Positions 35,435 to 44,932 of a stretch of 64,000 nucleotides of DNA are shown piece by piece. This DNA comes from Duganella alba (GTDB lineage: Bacteria > Pseudomonadota > Gammaproteobacteria > Burkholderiales > Burkholderiaceae_D), in the NCBI RefSeq assembly GCF_009674495.1, contig NZ_WKJN01000003.1, positions 62,001 to 126,000 of the forward strand, given 5' to 3'. Position numbers and translations under genes: made by a program. The notes under the pieces are model-generated. The model had not been told where the DNA came from, ran no database searches, and worked only from the letters and a program-made list of their open reading frames with translations. How positions within the stretch are numbered: the stretch's first letter is position 1; each line of letters begins with the position of its first letter.

Positions 35435-35743
35435 ATGTCGCTCGCCATTACCACTGGTGCATCGTCGGCAGCCTCCGCCGCGTATGGCGGCGGACCGTCC
35501 GCTGCCAGCCTGCAGGCGCAATTGCAGCGTTATCAGCAGCAGTTGTCGGATTGCGTGAATTGCGCGTCGGCCAAGACGCCGAAGGGCAAGCAGGATATTC
35601 AGGCCATTTCGGCGCGCATCAGCCAGATCGAGCAGCGGATTGCGCAGGCCGACGGGTCCGGCGCCAGGGCGGCGCCGGATGCGCCGCAGGCCGCATCGAC
35701 GCCGGCCCCGGCTTCGGGCAATTTGATCGACGTCTATGCCTGA
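35435..35743 (+). CDS. Small FlxA-like coiled-coil protein
   Basis: 102 residues. A low-complexity Ala/Ser N-terminus, then a helical coiled coil (SLQAQLQRYQQQLSDCVNCA and QDIQAISARISQIEQRIAQA) split by CVNCASAKTPKGKQ, and an Ala/Pro linker to NLIDVYA. This resembles FlxA-like proteins of unknown function. It starts 10 bases after the MXKDX stop and is probably in the same transcript. The CVNC pair could be redox or metal sensitive (inference). Confidence 0.7.
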   Translation: MSLAITTGASSAASAAYGGGPSAASLQAQLQRYQQQLSDCVNCASAKTPKGKQDIQAISARISQIEQRIAQADGSGARAAPDAPQAASTPAPASGNLIDVYA

Positions 35744-36709
35744 TTACACCAGCGCATCGCGCGGCGTTTGGCCGGCGAGGACATCGGCCACATTGTCCAG
35801 CGCGCGGTGGCCCATGGCCGCGCGCGTTTCGACGGTGGCCGTGCCCATGTGCGGCGTCATGAAGACATTCGGCAGCTGCTGGAAGCGCAGGTCGTATTCC
35901 GGCTCGGCGCGGAACACGTCCAGCCCGGCGGCGGCCAGCTGACCGCTCTCCAGCGCCGCGACCAGGTCGTCCTCGTTGACCAGCGAACCGCGCGAGGTGT
36001 TGACCAGCACCGCGCCGCGCGGCAGCAGCGCCAGCACGCCGGCGTCGATGGAACCGTTGGAAGCGGCATCGCCCGGCGCGTGCAGCGACAGGATCTGGCA
36101 CTGCGGCAGCATGGCGCGCACGTCGCTGTAATAAACGGCGCCCTGCTCCAGCGCCGGCGCCAGGCGGCGCCGGTTGTGGTACAGCACCTTGACGCCGAAC
36201 GCGGCCGCCCGCTTCGCCACCGCCCGGCCGATGCGGCCCATGCCGATGATGCCCAGCGTCTTGCCATGAAAGTCCAGGCCCAGCATGTCGCTGAGGCCGA
36301 AACGTTCGCGCCAGCCGCGCTCCATGATGGCGGCGTACTCGCGGCCGCGCCGCAACGCGCCCAGCATCAGGAACAGCGCGAGGTCGGCCGTGGCCTCAGT
36401 CACCACGTCCGGCGTGTTGGTGACGAAAATTCCGCGCGCCGCGGCTGCGGCCAGGTCGATGTGCTCGTAACCCACGCTGCACGTCGCGATCAGCCTGACG
36501 TTTGCCGGCAACTGCTCGATGGCGGCAGCGTCGAAGCGGATGCGGCTGGAAATCAGCACCGCCTTCAGCGACGGCGTGTTCTTCAGCGTGTCGATGGTTT
36601 GCGCCACCGTGAGCTGGCCATCCTGCGACGCGATCACGCCGAACTCGGCCTGCGCGCGGTCGATCAGCGGCTGAATCAACGGGGTGGCGCACAGCAGGCG
36701 TGCGGTCAT
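35744..36709 (-). CDS. D-2-hydroxyacid dehydrogenase (GhrB/glyoxylate-hydroxypyruvate reductase-like)
   Basis: 321 residues from MTARLLCATPLIQPLIDRAQ. NAD(P)-binding GIIGMGRIGRAVAKRA (about 152), catalytic Arg in VNTSRGSLVNEDDL, Glu in RAEPEYD and His in MTPHMGTATVE. It reduces glyoxylate or hydroxypyruvate, or oxidises D-2-hydroxyacids. Its start overlaps the upstream dctA stop (ATGA) in the D-tartrate locus, so a role in tartrate-derived keto acids is inferred. Confidence 0.88.
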   Translation of the reverse strand: MTARLLCATPLIQPLIDRAQAEFGVIASQDGQLTVAQTIDTLKNTPSLKAVLISSRIRFDAAAIEQLPANVRLIATCSVGYEHIDLAAAAARGIFVTNTPDVVTEATADLALFLMLGALRRGREYAAIMERGWRERFGLSDMLGLDFHGKTLGIIGMGRIGRAVAKRAAAFGVKVLYHNRRRLAPALEQGAVYYSDVRAMLPQCQILSLHAPGDAASNGSIDAGVLALLPRGAVLVNTSRGSLVNEDDLVAALESGQLAAAGLDVFRAEPEYDLRFQQLPNVFMTPHMGTATVETRAAMGHRALDNVADVLAGQTPRDALV

Positions 36710-38028
36710 ACGTTCTGTCTCCTGGCGGCAACCACGGTTGGCGCGGCGACAGGCGCGATGACGGCCTCGCCGGCAAACGCGCGCTTCATCTGTTCGATGT
36801 CCAGCGCGCCTTCCCATTTTGACACCGCGATGGTGGCAATGCCATTGCCGATCAGATTGGTCACGGCGCGCGCCTCGTTCAGGAAGCGGTCGATACCGAC
36901 CAGCAGCACCAGGCCGGACAGCGGAATCTTGTGCATCGACGCCAGGCTCGCGGCCAGCGCCACGAAGCCCGCGCCGGCCACGCCGGCCGAGCCTTTCGAG
37001 GTCAGCAGCATCACGCCCAGAATGCCGAGCTGGTCCCAGATGGTGATGTCGACATTGGTCGCCTGCGCGATGAAGATGGCCGCCATGGTCAGGTAGATGG
37101 CGGTGCCGTCGGCATTGAAGGTGTAGCCGGTCGGCAGCACCAGACCCACCACTTTCTTCTGGCAGCCCATGGCTTCCATCTTCAGCATCATCTGCGGCAG
37201 CACCGCCTCGGTGGACGCGGTGCCCATCACGATCAGGATTTCATCCTTGATGTATTTCAGGAAGCCCCACAGCGGCACGCCGCAGTAGCGCATCACCGTG
37301 CCCAGCACCAGCACCACGAACAGGAAGCAGGTCAGGTAGACCGCGATCATCAGCTCGGCAAACGAGTTCAGCGTGCCGATGCCGTACTTGGCGATGGTGA
37401 AGGCGATGCCGCCGAAGGCGCCGATCGGCGCCAGGTGCATGACGATGCGCACCACGCCGAACATGCCGTGCAAGAACATATCCAGGCCATCGACCAGCGG
37501 CGCGACCTTGCTGCCGAGGCGGTTCAAGGCAAACGAGAACAGCAGCGAGAACAGAATGATCTGCAGCATATTGCCCTGCGCGAAAGAGCCGACCACGCTG
37601 TCCGGCACGATATTCATCAGGAATTCCAGCGTGGTGTGGTGCTGCGCCGCCGCCGCATAGCTCTTGATGGAGGCGGTGTCGATCTGCGCCGCATCGATAT
37701 TCATGCCGACGCCCGGCTTCATGACGTTGACCACGATCAGGCCGAACACCAGTGCCAGCGTCGAGCAGATTTCAAAATACAGCATGGCCTTGGCGCCGAC
37801 CCGCCCGGTCTCCTTGACGCTGCCCATGCGCGAAATGCCGACCACCACCGAGGCGAAGATGATCGGCGCCAGCAGCATCTTGATGAGTTTGATGAACAGG
37901 TCGCCGAGCGGCTTGAGCTCGACGCCGATATTGGGATAGAAATGTCCGACCAGGACGCCGGCGGTCAGGCCGACAATGACTTGTATGTAGAGTGTGGAAG
38001 CCAGCTTTTTGAAACGTTGCGCATTCAT
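36706..38028 (-). CDS. dctA: DctA-type dicarboxylate/proton symporter (second copy)
   Basis: 440 residues from MNAQRFKKLASTLYIQVIVG after GGAGGAGACCCC. DAACS features as in the copy at 21 kb: GTASTEAVLPQMMLKMEAMG, PTGYTFNADGTAIYLTMAAI and [20 protein letters not shown]. It lies between the D-tartrate dehydratase and hydroxyacid dehydrogenase genes and probably imports D-tartrate. The two DctA copies are clearly diverged rather than a recent duplication. Confidence 0.92.
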   Translation of the reverse strand: MNAQRFKKLASTLYIQVIVGLTAGVLVGHFYPNIGVELKPLGDLFIKLIKMLLAPIIFASVVVGISRMGSVKETGRVGAKAMLYFEICSTLALVFGLIVVNVMKPGVGMNIDAAQIDTASIKSYAAAAQHHTTLEFLMNIVPDSVVGSFAQGNMLQIILFSLLFSFALNRLGSKVAPLVDGLDMFLHGMFGVVRIVMHLAPIGAFGGIAFTIAKYGIGTLNSFAELMIAVYLTCFLFVVLVLGTVMRYCGVPLWGFLKYIKDEILIVMGTASTEAVLPQMMLKMEAMGCQKKVVGLVLPTGYTFNADGTAIYLTMAAIFIAQATNVDITIWDQLGILGVMLLTSKGSAGVAGAGFVALAASLASMHKIPLSGLVLLVGIDRFLNEARAVTNLIGNGIATIAVSKWEGALDIEQMKRAFAGEAVIAPVAAPTVVAARRQNV

Positions 38029-38183
38029 GGGGTCTCCTCCCGCGAAAACAAAAATGATGGACGAACGCCAGCGTAGAGCCGGCAAGCGGACAATCCGCTC
38101 GCGCCCTACGCTGTGCTCTGAGTCTTTCACCGAATGTGGCCATGCGCCGGCTTCGACGGCCGGCTTGATGGCGGTATGGCGTG

Positions 38184-39350
38184 TTATTCAGCCAGTTTCA
38201 CCATCTCCCGATACAGGTCGGCCTTGCCTTCGAAGCCGATGCCCGGCAGGTCCGGCATGGTGATGTAGCCGTTGTCGACCTTGACGCCGTCCGGGAAACC
38301 GCCGTAGGGCTGGAACAGGTCCGGGTACGATTCGTTGCCGCCCAGGCCCAGGCCGGCCGCGATGTTGAGCGACATCTGGTGGCCGCCGTGCGGGATGCAG
38401 CGCTTCGGCGACCAGCCGTGTTCGCGCAGCATGTCCAGCGTGCGCAGGTATTCGACCAGGCCGTAGCTCAGCGCGCAGTCGAATTGCAGCCAGTCGCGGT
38501 CGGAACGCATGCCGCCGTAGCGGATCAGGTTGCGCGCGTCCTGCATCGAGAACAAGTCCTCGCCGGTGGCCATCGGGTTCTTGTAGTAGTTGCGCAGCGT
38601 GGCCTGCAGCTCGAAGTCCAGCGGATCGCCCGGTTCCTCGTACCAGAACAGGTCGTACTGCGACAGCGCCTTGGCGTACTGGATCGCGGTGTCGAGGTCG
38701 AAGCGGCCGTTGGCGTCCACCGCCAGTTTCTGGCCGTCGCCCAGCACGCTCAGGATCGAGTCGATGCGGCGCAGGTCTTCATCCAGCGAGGCGCCGCCGA
38801 TTTTCTTTTTCACCACCGTGTAGCCGCGGTCGATGTAGCTGCGCATCTCGTCCTTCAGCTTGCCGTGGTCCTGGCCTGGATAGTAGTAGCCGCCGGCGGC
38901 GTAGACGAAGATTTTCTTGTCGGCCTGGCCGTTGCCGTAGCGGTCGGCCAGCAGCTGGAACAGCGGCTTGCCTTCGATCTTGGCGACCGCGTCCCAGATC
39001 GCCATGTCGATGGTGCCGATGGCCACCGAGCGCTCGCCGTGGCCGCCCGGTTTTTCGTTGGTGAACATGCAGTTCCAGATCTTGTGCGGATCGAGGTTGG
39101 TGCCGGCGTCGTCGACCAGCGAGGCCGGATCGGCTTCCAGGATGCGCGGGATGAAACGCTCGCGCATCAGCGTGCCCTGGCCGTAGCGGCCGTTCGAGTT
39201 GAAGCCGTAGCCGATCACCGGTTTGCCGTCGCGAATCACGTCGGTCACCACCGCCACCAGGCTCAGCGTCATTTTGCTGAAGTCGATGTAGGCGTTACGG
39301 ATAGGTGAGCTGATCGGTACGGTTTTTTCGCGGATTTCAACGATTCTCAT
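38184..39350 (-). CDS. tarD: D-tartrate dehydratase (enolase superfamily)
   Basis: 388 residues starting MRIVEIREKTVPISSPIRNA after GGAGAC. It resembles Bradyrhizobium TarD over its whole length as I recall that sequence, notably ISSPIRNAYIDF, NEKPGGHGERSVA and CIPHGGHQMSLNIAAGLGLG. Catalytic residues are in place: KKK at 181-183 (general base Lys), metal ligands Asp212, Glu238 and Glu264, and His321. It dehydrates D-tartrate to oxaloacetate. Divergent LysR gene upstream, dctA and a hydroxyacid dehydrogenase downstream. Confidence 0.92.
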   Translation of the reverse strand: MRIVEIREKTVPISSPIRNAYIDFSKMTLSLVAVVTDVIRDGKPVIGYGFNSNGRYGQGTLMRERFIPRILEADPASLVDDAGTNLDPHKIWNCMFTNEKPGGHGERSVAIGTIDMAIWDAVAKIEGKPLFQLLADRYGNGQADKKIFVYAAGGYYYPGQDHGKLKDEMRSYIDRGYTVVKKKIGGASLDEDLRRIDSILSVLGDGQKLAVDANGRFDLDTAIQYAKALSQYDLFWYEEPGDPLDFELQATLRNYYKNPMATGEDLFSMQDARNLIRYGGMRSDRDWLQFDCALSYGLVEYLRTLDMLREHGWSPKRCIPHGGHQMSLNIAAGLGLGGNESYPDLFQPYGGFPDGVKVDNGYITMPDLPGIGFEGKADLYREMVKLAE

Positions 39351-39435
39351 TGCAGTCTCCAGTTGTGAAGCCGTTAGCTTACTCTTGAATTTAACTGTTA
39401 AAATTAACTTAGATTGAAACCTTTATTCACTTTAA

Positions 39436-40326
39436 ATGAAAAATGATACCGCGCCCGACCTGACGTTTTTCGTGCTGCTGGCCAAGTTGAGCAGCATGAC
39501 GGCAACCGCCCGCGAACTGGGCATCACGCCGCCGGCCGTCACCAAGCGCCTCAGCCTGATGGAGCAGCGGCTGGGCGTGCGCCTGGTCAACCGCACCACG
39601 CGCCGCATCAGCCTGACCAACGAAGGGGAAGCCTACCTGGCGCAGGCGACGCAGATCCTGCACCAGATCCGCGAGATGGAGGAATCGGTGTCGAGCAGCC
39701 GCGCCGCGCCGAAAGGCTTGCTGCGCATCAATGGCACGCCGGGCTTCGGCCGCACGCGCATCGCGCCCATCGTCTCGCGCTTCGCCCATGCGTATCCGGA
39801 AGTGGAGGTGGAACTGCACCTGACCGACCGGCCGATCAGCCTGGTGGAGGAAGCCTACGACCTGGCGATCCGCTTCGGCGAGCTGCCGGACACGCGCCTG
39901 ACCGCGCGCCGCCTGATGGCCAACAAGCGTTTCCTGTGCGCCTCGCCGGCGTACCTGAAGAAGCACGGCGAACCGCGGACGCCGGCCGACCTGCACCACC
40001 ACCGCTGCATCCTGCACCGCCAGAACGACGACGTCTACGGCACCTGGCGCCTGAAGAAGGGCAAGACCGAGGAGCTGGTGAAAGTGCGCGGCGCCGTCTC
40101 CAGCAACGACGGCGACATCGTCATGAACTGGGCGCTGGACGGACAAGGCATCGTCCAGCGCTCCGAGTGGGACGTGGCCAAATACCTGGCCAGCGGCCGG
40201 CTCAAGGAAATCATGCAGGACTACACGCTGCCGGACGCCGACCTCTACCTGTACTACCTGACCCGCAGCAACCTGCCGGCCAAGGTGCGCGCCTTCATCG
40301 ATTTCCTGGCCGAGGAATTCCGCTAG
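39436..40326 (+). CDS. LysR-family regulator of the D-tartrate locus
   Basis: 296 residues from MKNDTAPDLTFFVLLAKLSS. HTH TATARELGITPPAVTKRLSL and effector domain with GFGRTRIAPIVSRFAHAYPE. It is a close paralogue of the LysR at 18.9 kb (shared VNRTTRR, GFGR, RRLMANKRFLCASPAYLKKH). It diverges from tarD over an 85-base AT-rich gap that contains GTTAAAATTAAC (39397-39408), a likely binding site. Its stop overlaps the convergent oxidoreductase gene by 4 bases. Confidence 0.9.
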   Translation: MKNDTAPDLTFFVLLAKLSSMTATARELGITPPAVTKRLSLMEQRLGVRLVNRTTRRISLTNEGEAYLAQATQILHQIREMEESVSSSRAAPKGLLRINGTPGFGRTRIAPIVSRFAHAYPEVEVELHLTDRPISLVEEAYDLAIRFGELPDTRLTARRLMANKRFLCASPAYLKKHGEPRTPADLHHHRCILHRQNDDVYGTWRLKKGKTEELVKVRGAVSSNDGDIVMNWALDGQGIVQRSEWDVAKYLASGRLKEIMQDYTLPDADLYLYYLTRSNLPAKVRAFIDFLAEEFR

Positions 40327-41426
40327 CGGAACAGCTCCGGATACTGCGCCGGCTGGCAACGGAGATACTGGCTGGCCGCGTGCACCTGTCCGCCGAGGGC
40401 GGCCGCCGCGTGCCACGGCCAGCGCGGGTCATACAGCACCGTGCGCGCCAGCGCGATGAGGTCGGCGTCGCCATTGGCGATGATCGCCTCGGCATGGGCC
40501 GGCTCGGTGATCAGGCCCACGGCCACCACCGGCACCTTGACCACGTCCTTGACGGCGCGCGCCAGCGGCACCTGGTAACCGGGGCCGACCGGGATCTTCT
40601 GATCGGGACGCAGGCCGCCGCTGGAGACGTGGATCACATCGACGCCGCGCGCTTCCAGCATCTGCGAGAAAGCCTGCGCCTGGTCGATGGTGAAGCCGCC
40701 CTCAAGCCAGTCCGTGCCGGAGATGCGCACGCTGACGGCGCGCTCGGATGGGAACGCCTCGCGCACCACGTCGAAAATCTCCAGCGGAAAGCGCGCGCGG
40801 TTCGCCATCGAACCGCCGTACTCGTCGCCGCGCTGATTCGACAGCGGCGAGAGGAACTGATGCAGCAGATAGCCGTGGGCGGCATGGATCTGGACCGCGT
40901 CGATGCCGATGCTGGCGGCGCGGCGCGCAGCGGCGGCGAAGCCGTCGCGTATCTGCCGCAGCCCGGCCTTATCGAGCGCCGACGGCGCCACGTAGTCGTC
41001 ACGCACCGCGATGGCCGACGGCCCGACGGTTTGCCAGCCATGGGCTGCGTCCGGCGCGATCTGCCGCCCGCCCTGCCATGGCCGCTGCACCGAGGCCTTG
41101 CGGCCGGCGTGATTCAGCTGCACCGCGATGGGCGTGGCGGACCAGCGGCGCACCGACTCCAGCGTCTTGCCCATCGCGGCGGCGCTGGCGTCGTCGTACA
41201 GGCCGACATCGGCAAAGCTGATGCGCCCGTCGGCGACGACGGCGGTCGACTCGATGGTCAGCAGCGCGGCGCCGGATTGCGCCAGCTGCCCCAGGTGCAT
41301 CTGGTGCCAGTCGTTCATGCAGCCATCGACGGCCGAATACTGGCACATCGGCGCAATCACAATCCGGTTGGCGAGGGATAAATTGCGGACTTGTATCGGC
41401 GTGAACAGCTTAGGTTGATGCGTCAT
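40323..41426 (-). CDS. Old yellow enzyme family NADH:flavin oxidoreductase (YqjM-like)
   Basis: 367 residues. FMN TIM barrel: RNLSLANRIVIAPMCQYSAV (with the Cys and Tyr of the YqjM subclass), VQLNHAGRKASV, GIDAVQIHAAHGYLLHQFLS with the His pair, and ISGTDWLEGG. It reduces activated C=C bonds at the expense of NAD(P)H. Substrate unknown. It begins 21 bases after the triheme cytochrome gene of the molybdenum-enzyme operon on the same strand and may belong to it. Confidence 0.92.
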   Translation of the reverse strand: MTHQPKLFTPIQVRNLSLANRIVIAPMCQYSAVDGCMNDWHQMHLGQLAQSGAALLTIESTAVVADGRISFADVGLYDDASAAAMGKTLESVRRWSATPIAVQLNHAGRKASVQRPWQGGRQIAPDAAHGWQTVGPSAIAVRDDYVAPSALDKAGLRQIRDGFAAAARRAASIGIDAVQIHAAHGYLLHQFLSPLSNQRGDEYGGSMANRARFPLEIFDVVREAFPSERAVSVRISGTDWLEGGFTIDQAQAFSQMLEARGVDVIHVSSGGLRPDQKIPVGPGYQVPLARAVKDVVKVPVVAVGLITEPAHAEAIIANGDADLIALARTVLYDPRWPWHAAAALGGQVHAASQYLRCQPAQYPELFR

Positions 41427-41447
41427 CGGTCATTTCCAATCATATCG

Positions 41448-42755
41448 TCAATTCTTGCGTTGGTCGGCGACCATCTGCGCCGTGACATTGCCGCGCTTGC
41501 CGCCGAACTGGAATAGTACATAATTGCTCAGTTGCGCGATTTCCGCATCGGTGAAGGCGGCGTGGAAGGCGGGCATCAACACCTCCTCGGCGCCGATGCG
41601 CATCCTGGCGCCATGCAGGATCACCTGCGTGACATTCTGGCCGGACGGGTCGTTCACCGAGCGCGCGCCGATCAGCGCCGCGTAGTCCGACTGCGCGCCC
41701 TGCCCGCTCCACTGGTGACAGCTGGCGCAGCTGCCCGCGAACAGGCGCAGGCCGCCCTGCAGATCGGCCGGCGTGGCGGGCGACGGTGTGTAGGCGGTCG
41801 AGGCCTGCACCGTCTCCGGCCTGGCGTTCACCGCGACCGGATGATCGCCGGTGCGCGCCGGCATGCTGCGTAGCCAGGCGATCAGGGCGCGGGTGTCCTG
41901 CGGGTCCAGGTATTGCAGGCTGTTTTCCACCGCCTCGCCCATCGGCCCGCCGGCGGCGCCGTGCTGCGCCGCGTGACCGAAGCGCAGATACTGGTACAGG
42001 TCGGCGTCGCTCCATGCGCCGATGCCATCGCGCGTGTCGGCGGTGAGGTTCGGCGCGCGCCAGCCATTGACCACCGTGCCGGCCAGTTCGTTGCGATGGT
42101 CGAGCGCAAAGCCGATATTGCGCGGCGTGTGGCATGCGGCGCAGTGGGCCAGCGCAATCGCCAGGTAGGCGCCGCTGTTCCATTCGGCCGACTTGCCGGC
42201 GTCCGGCGCAAAGCGGCCGCTCTGGAAGAACGCCGCGTTCCAGAAGCCCATCGCCCAGCGCTGGTTGAACGGGAACGACAGGTCCGGCCGCGGCGTGGCC
42301 TGCGCCACCGGCGGCAGGCTGAACAGATAAGCCTTGATCGCCAGCACATCCTCACGGCTCAACAGCGAGTACGAGGTGTAGGGGAACGCCGGATACAGGC
42401 GCTGGCCGTCGTGGCGCACGCCGTCGTGCAGCGCGCGCACGAAGTCGTCGTCGCTCCAGTCGCCAAGGCCGGTGGTCTTGTCCGCCGTGATGTTGGACGA
42501 GTACAGCGTGCCGAACGGCAGCTTGAACGCCAGGCCGCCGGCAAACGGCTTGCCGCCCGGCGTGGTGTGGCAAGCCACGCAGTCCGCCGCGCGCGCCAGG
42601 TATTCGCCGCGCACCACCCGCGACGCCGTCGCCGGCGCGCCGGCGATGGCGGGCGCGGTCCCGGTGGCGGGATCGGAACGCGTCAGATAAGCATAGGCGG
42701 CCACGCCGGCCACGGCGCACAGCAGCACCGGCATCAGGATACGGAGCGGCTTCAT
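41448..42755 (-). CDS. Triheme cytochrome c of the molybdenum hydroxylase operon
   Basis: 435 residues from [20 protein letters not shown], with an uncleaved or cleaved N-terminal membrane segment. Three haem sites: CVACH, CAACH and CASCH, similar in layout to the cytochrome at 26.3 kb. It likely takes electrons from the molybdenum hydroxylase and passes them to the respiratory chain, as the cytochrome partner does in nicotinate and aldehyde oxidoreductases. The start overlaps the large-subunit stop by 4 bases. Confidence 0.9.
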   Translation of the reverse strand: MKPLRILMPVLLCAVAGVAAYAYLTRSDPATGTAPAIAGAPATASRVVRGEYLARAADCVACHTTPGGKPFAGGLAFKLPFGTLYSSNITADKTTGLGDWSDDDFVRALHDGVRHDGQRLYPAFPYTSYSLLSREDVLAIKAYLFSLPPVAQATPRPDLSFPFNQRWAMGFWNAAFFQSGRFAPDAGKSAEWNSGAYLAIALAHCAACHTPRNIGFALDHRNELAGTVVNGWRAPNLTADTRDGIGAWSDADLYQYLRFGHAAQHGAAGGPMGEAVENSLQYLDPQDTRALIAWLRSMPARTGDHPVAVNARPETVQASTAYTPSPATPADLQGGLRLFAGSCASCHQWSGQGAQSDYAALIGARSVNDPSGQNVTQVILHGARMRIGAEEVLMPAFHAAFTDAEIAQLSNYVLFQFGGKRGNVTAQMVADQRKN

Positions 42756-44932
42756 GCGCGTGCTCCCTGCGCCAGCAGCTCGCGGCGTATCGGCAATTCC
42801 CGTATGCGCACGCCGGTGGCGGCGAAGATCGCGTTGCACAGGGCCGGCGCCGCAATCGCGGTGCCGAGCTCGCCGACGCCGCCCGGGCCTTCCATGCTGT
42901 GCACAATCTGCACATCGATGGGTGCGGTTTCATTCATGCGTATCATGCGGTAGTCGTTGAAGTTGCTTTGCTGGATGGCGCCCTGCTCGATGGTGATCTC
43001 GTTGAACATCGCGGCGCTGATGCCGAACAGCAGCCCGCCCTGGATCTGCGATTCGATCGACCCGGTGTTGACCGGGATGCCGACATCGACCGCCACCACG
43101 GCGCGCCGCAGGCGCACGTCGCCCTGCGGCGACACCTCGACCTCGATGATGGCGCACACATTGCTGCCAAACGGATCGCCCAGCGCCACGCCGCGGCCCA
43201 CGCGCGGCGGCAGCGCCGTGCCCCAGCCGATCTTGCTGGCGGCCAGTTCCAGCACGCCCAGCAGGCGCGGATGGTGCTTCAGCATCGGCTTGCGCCAGGC
43301 GACCGGATCGGCCTTGGCCTTGTGCGCCAGCTCGTCGAAGAAACTCTCCACCACGAACAGATTGTGCAGCGCGCCGACGCCGCGCCACCAGCCGACCAGC
43401 AAGCCCGGCGGCATGTCGTGGCGCACCCACTCCACCTTCAGGTTGGGCACCGCATACGGCAGGTCCGCCGCCGATTCGATCGCATCCTTGTCCATGCCGT
43501 CGGCGCGCATGGCGCCGGGACGCCAGCGCCCCAGCACCGTGCCGCTGCAGATGCGGTCGCCAAACCACGCCGGATAGCCCTGGCTGTCCATCACGGCGGA
43601 AATGACGTCGTGGTACATCGGCCGCACGATGTCGTGGCCGATGTCCTCCTCGCGCGTCCAGATGATCTTGAGCGGATAGGACACCTGCCTGGCGAACGCC
43701 ACCGCCTGGTCGACATAGTCGGTTTCCAGGCGACGGCCGAAGCCGCCGCCGATGTACTGCGTGTGCAGCAGGATTTTTTCCTGCGGCAGGCCGGTGATTT
43801 TTGCCGCGTTTTCCACCACGTGCATCGGCACCTGGGTGCCGGCCCAGATTTCGCAGCGCTCCGGCGTGACGTGCACGGTGGCGTTCAGCGGCTCCATGGT
43901 GGCGTGCGCCAGCATCGGCATCTTGTAGGTGGCCTGTATCAGCTCGCCGGCGGGACGCTGTCCCACCTCGCGGCCGACAACCGCCTTGCCCTGCGCCTGG
44001 CTGGCGGCCAGCTCGTCGCGCAGCTGTTTCGACGTCAGCGTGGCGTTCGCGCCGCGGTTCCACGCCACCTCCAGCCGCTCCATGCCGCGCTTGGCGGCCC
44101 AGAAATGCGTCGCCACCACGGCCACCGCGTTGCCGATGCGCAGGACCTCGATCACGCCGGGCACCTTGCGCGTCGCCGCGTCGTTGAACCGCGCCAGCGT
44201 GCCGCCAAAGGTCGGGCAGGCCCTGACCGTCGCCACGCGCATGCCGGGCACGCTCACATCGATGCCGAATTTGGTCAGGCCGAACACCTTGTCGCGGGCG
44301 TCCAGGCGCGCCATCGGCTTGCCGATCAGGCGGAAATCTTTGGCGTCCTTGAGCTTGACGGCGCCGGGATCGGGCAGCTTGCCGGCCGCCGCCGCCACCT
44401 CCGCATACTTCAGGCTGCGGCCGGAGGCGCGGTGGCGAATCACGCCGCGTTCGACCGTGCAGGCGTCAGGCGCGACTTTCCAGCGCGCCGCTGCGACGCT
44501 CACCAGCAGCGTCCGCGCCACCGCGCCGGCCTGGCGCAATTCCGTGAAGGTGCTGCGCGTGCTGGTGGAGCCGCCGGTGATCTGGCCGGCCAGCAGCCGC
44601 ATGCCGTACAGCGCCTCGTTGACCGGCGCGTGCTCGACCTGGATCTGGTCCAGGTCCACATCCAGCTCTTCGGCCAGCAGCATGCACGAGCCGGTGTAAA
44701 TCGCCTGCCCCATCTCCACCATCGGCATCACCAGGCGGATCGCGCCATCGGCGTCGATGCGGACAAAGGCGTTGGGGGCGAACGGCGGCGCGCCATCGGC
44801 GGCGGCGGCCGCCGCGTCGCCCGGCTGGCGATGCGGATTGACCAGCGCCTGCGCCATCTTTGGCAGGCCCAGCCAGACAAAGCCCACCGCCAGCCCGCCG
44901 GCCTTCAGCACCTGGCGGCGCGCGGGCATCAT
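42752..44932 (-). CDS. Xanthine dehydrogenase-family molybdopterin-binding large subunit (IorB-like)
   Basis: 726 residues. The N-terminus [20 protein letters not shown] is a twin-arginine-like signal, placing the enzyme in the periplasm. Molybdopterin cytosine dinucleotide-binding regions follow: [60 protein letters not shown] and [20 protein letters not shown]. The family (isoquinoline, nicotinate and aldehyde oxidoreductases) hydroxylates heterocycles or aldehydes. Substrate not deducible. Coupled by ATGA overlaps to genes on both sides. Confidence 0.9.
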   Translation of the reverse strand: MMPARRQVLKAGGLAVGFVWLGLPKMAQALVNPHRQPGDAAAAAADGAPPFAPNAFVRIDADGAIRLVMPMVEMGQAIYTGSCMLLAEELDVDLDQIQVEHAPVNEALYGMRLLAGQITGGSTSTRSTFTELRQAGAVARTLLVSVAAARWKVAPDACTVERGVIRHRASGRSLKYAEVAAAAGKLPDPGAVKLKDAKDFRLIGKPMARLDARDKVFGLTKFGIDVSVPGMRVATVRACPTFGGTLARFNDAATRKVPGVIEVLRIGNAVAVVATHFWAAKRGMERLEVAWNRGANATLTSKQLRDELAASQAQGKAVVGREVGQRPAGELIQATYKMPMLAHATMEPLNATVHVTPERCEIWAGTQVPMHVVENAAKITGLPQEKILLHTQYIGGGFGRRLETDYVDQAVAFARQVSYPLKIIWTREEDIGHDIVRPMYHDVISAVMDSQGYPAWFGDRICSGTVLGRWRPGAMRADGMDKDAIESAADLPYAVPNLKVEWVRHDMPPGLLVGWWRGVGALHNLFVVESFFDELAHKAKADPVAWRKPMLKHHPRLLGVLELAASKIGWGTALPPRVGRGVALGDPFGSNVCAIIEVEVSPQGDVRLRRAVVAVDVGIPVNTGSIESQIQGGLLFGISAAMFNEITIEQGAIQQSNFNDYRMIRMNETAPIDVQIVHSMEGPGGVGELGTAIAAPALCNAIFAATGVRIRELPIRRELLAQGARA

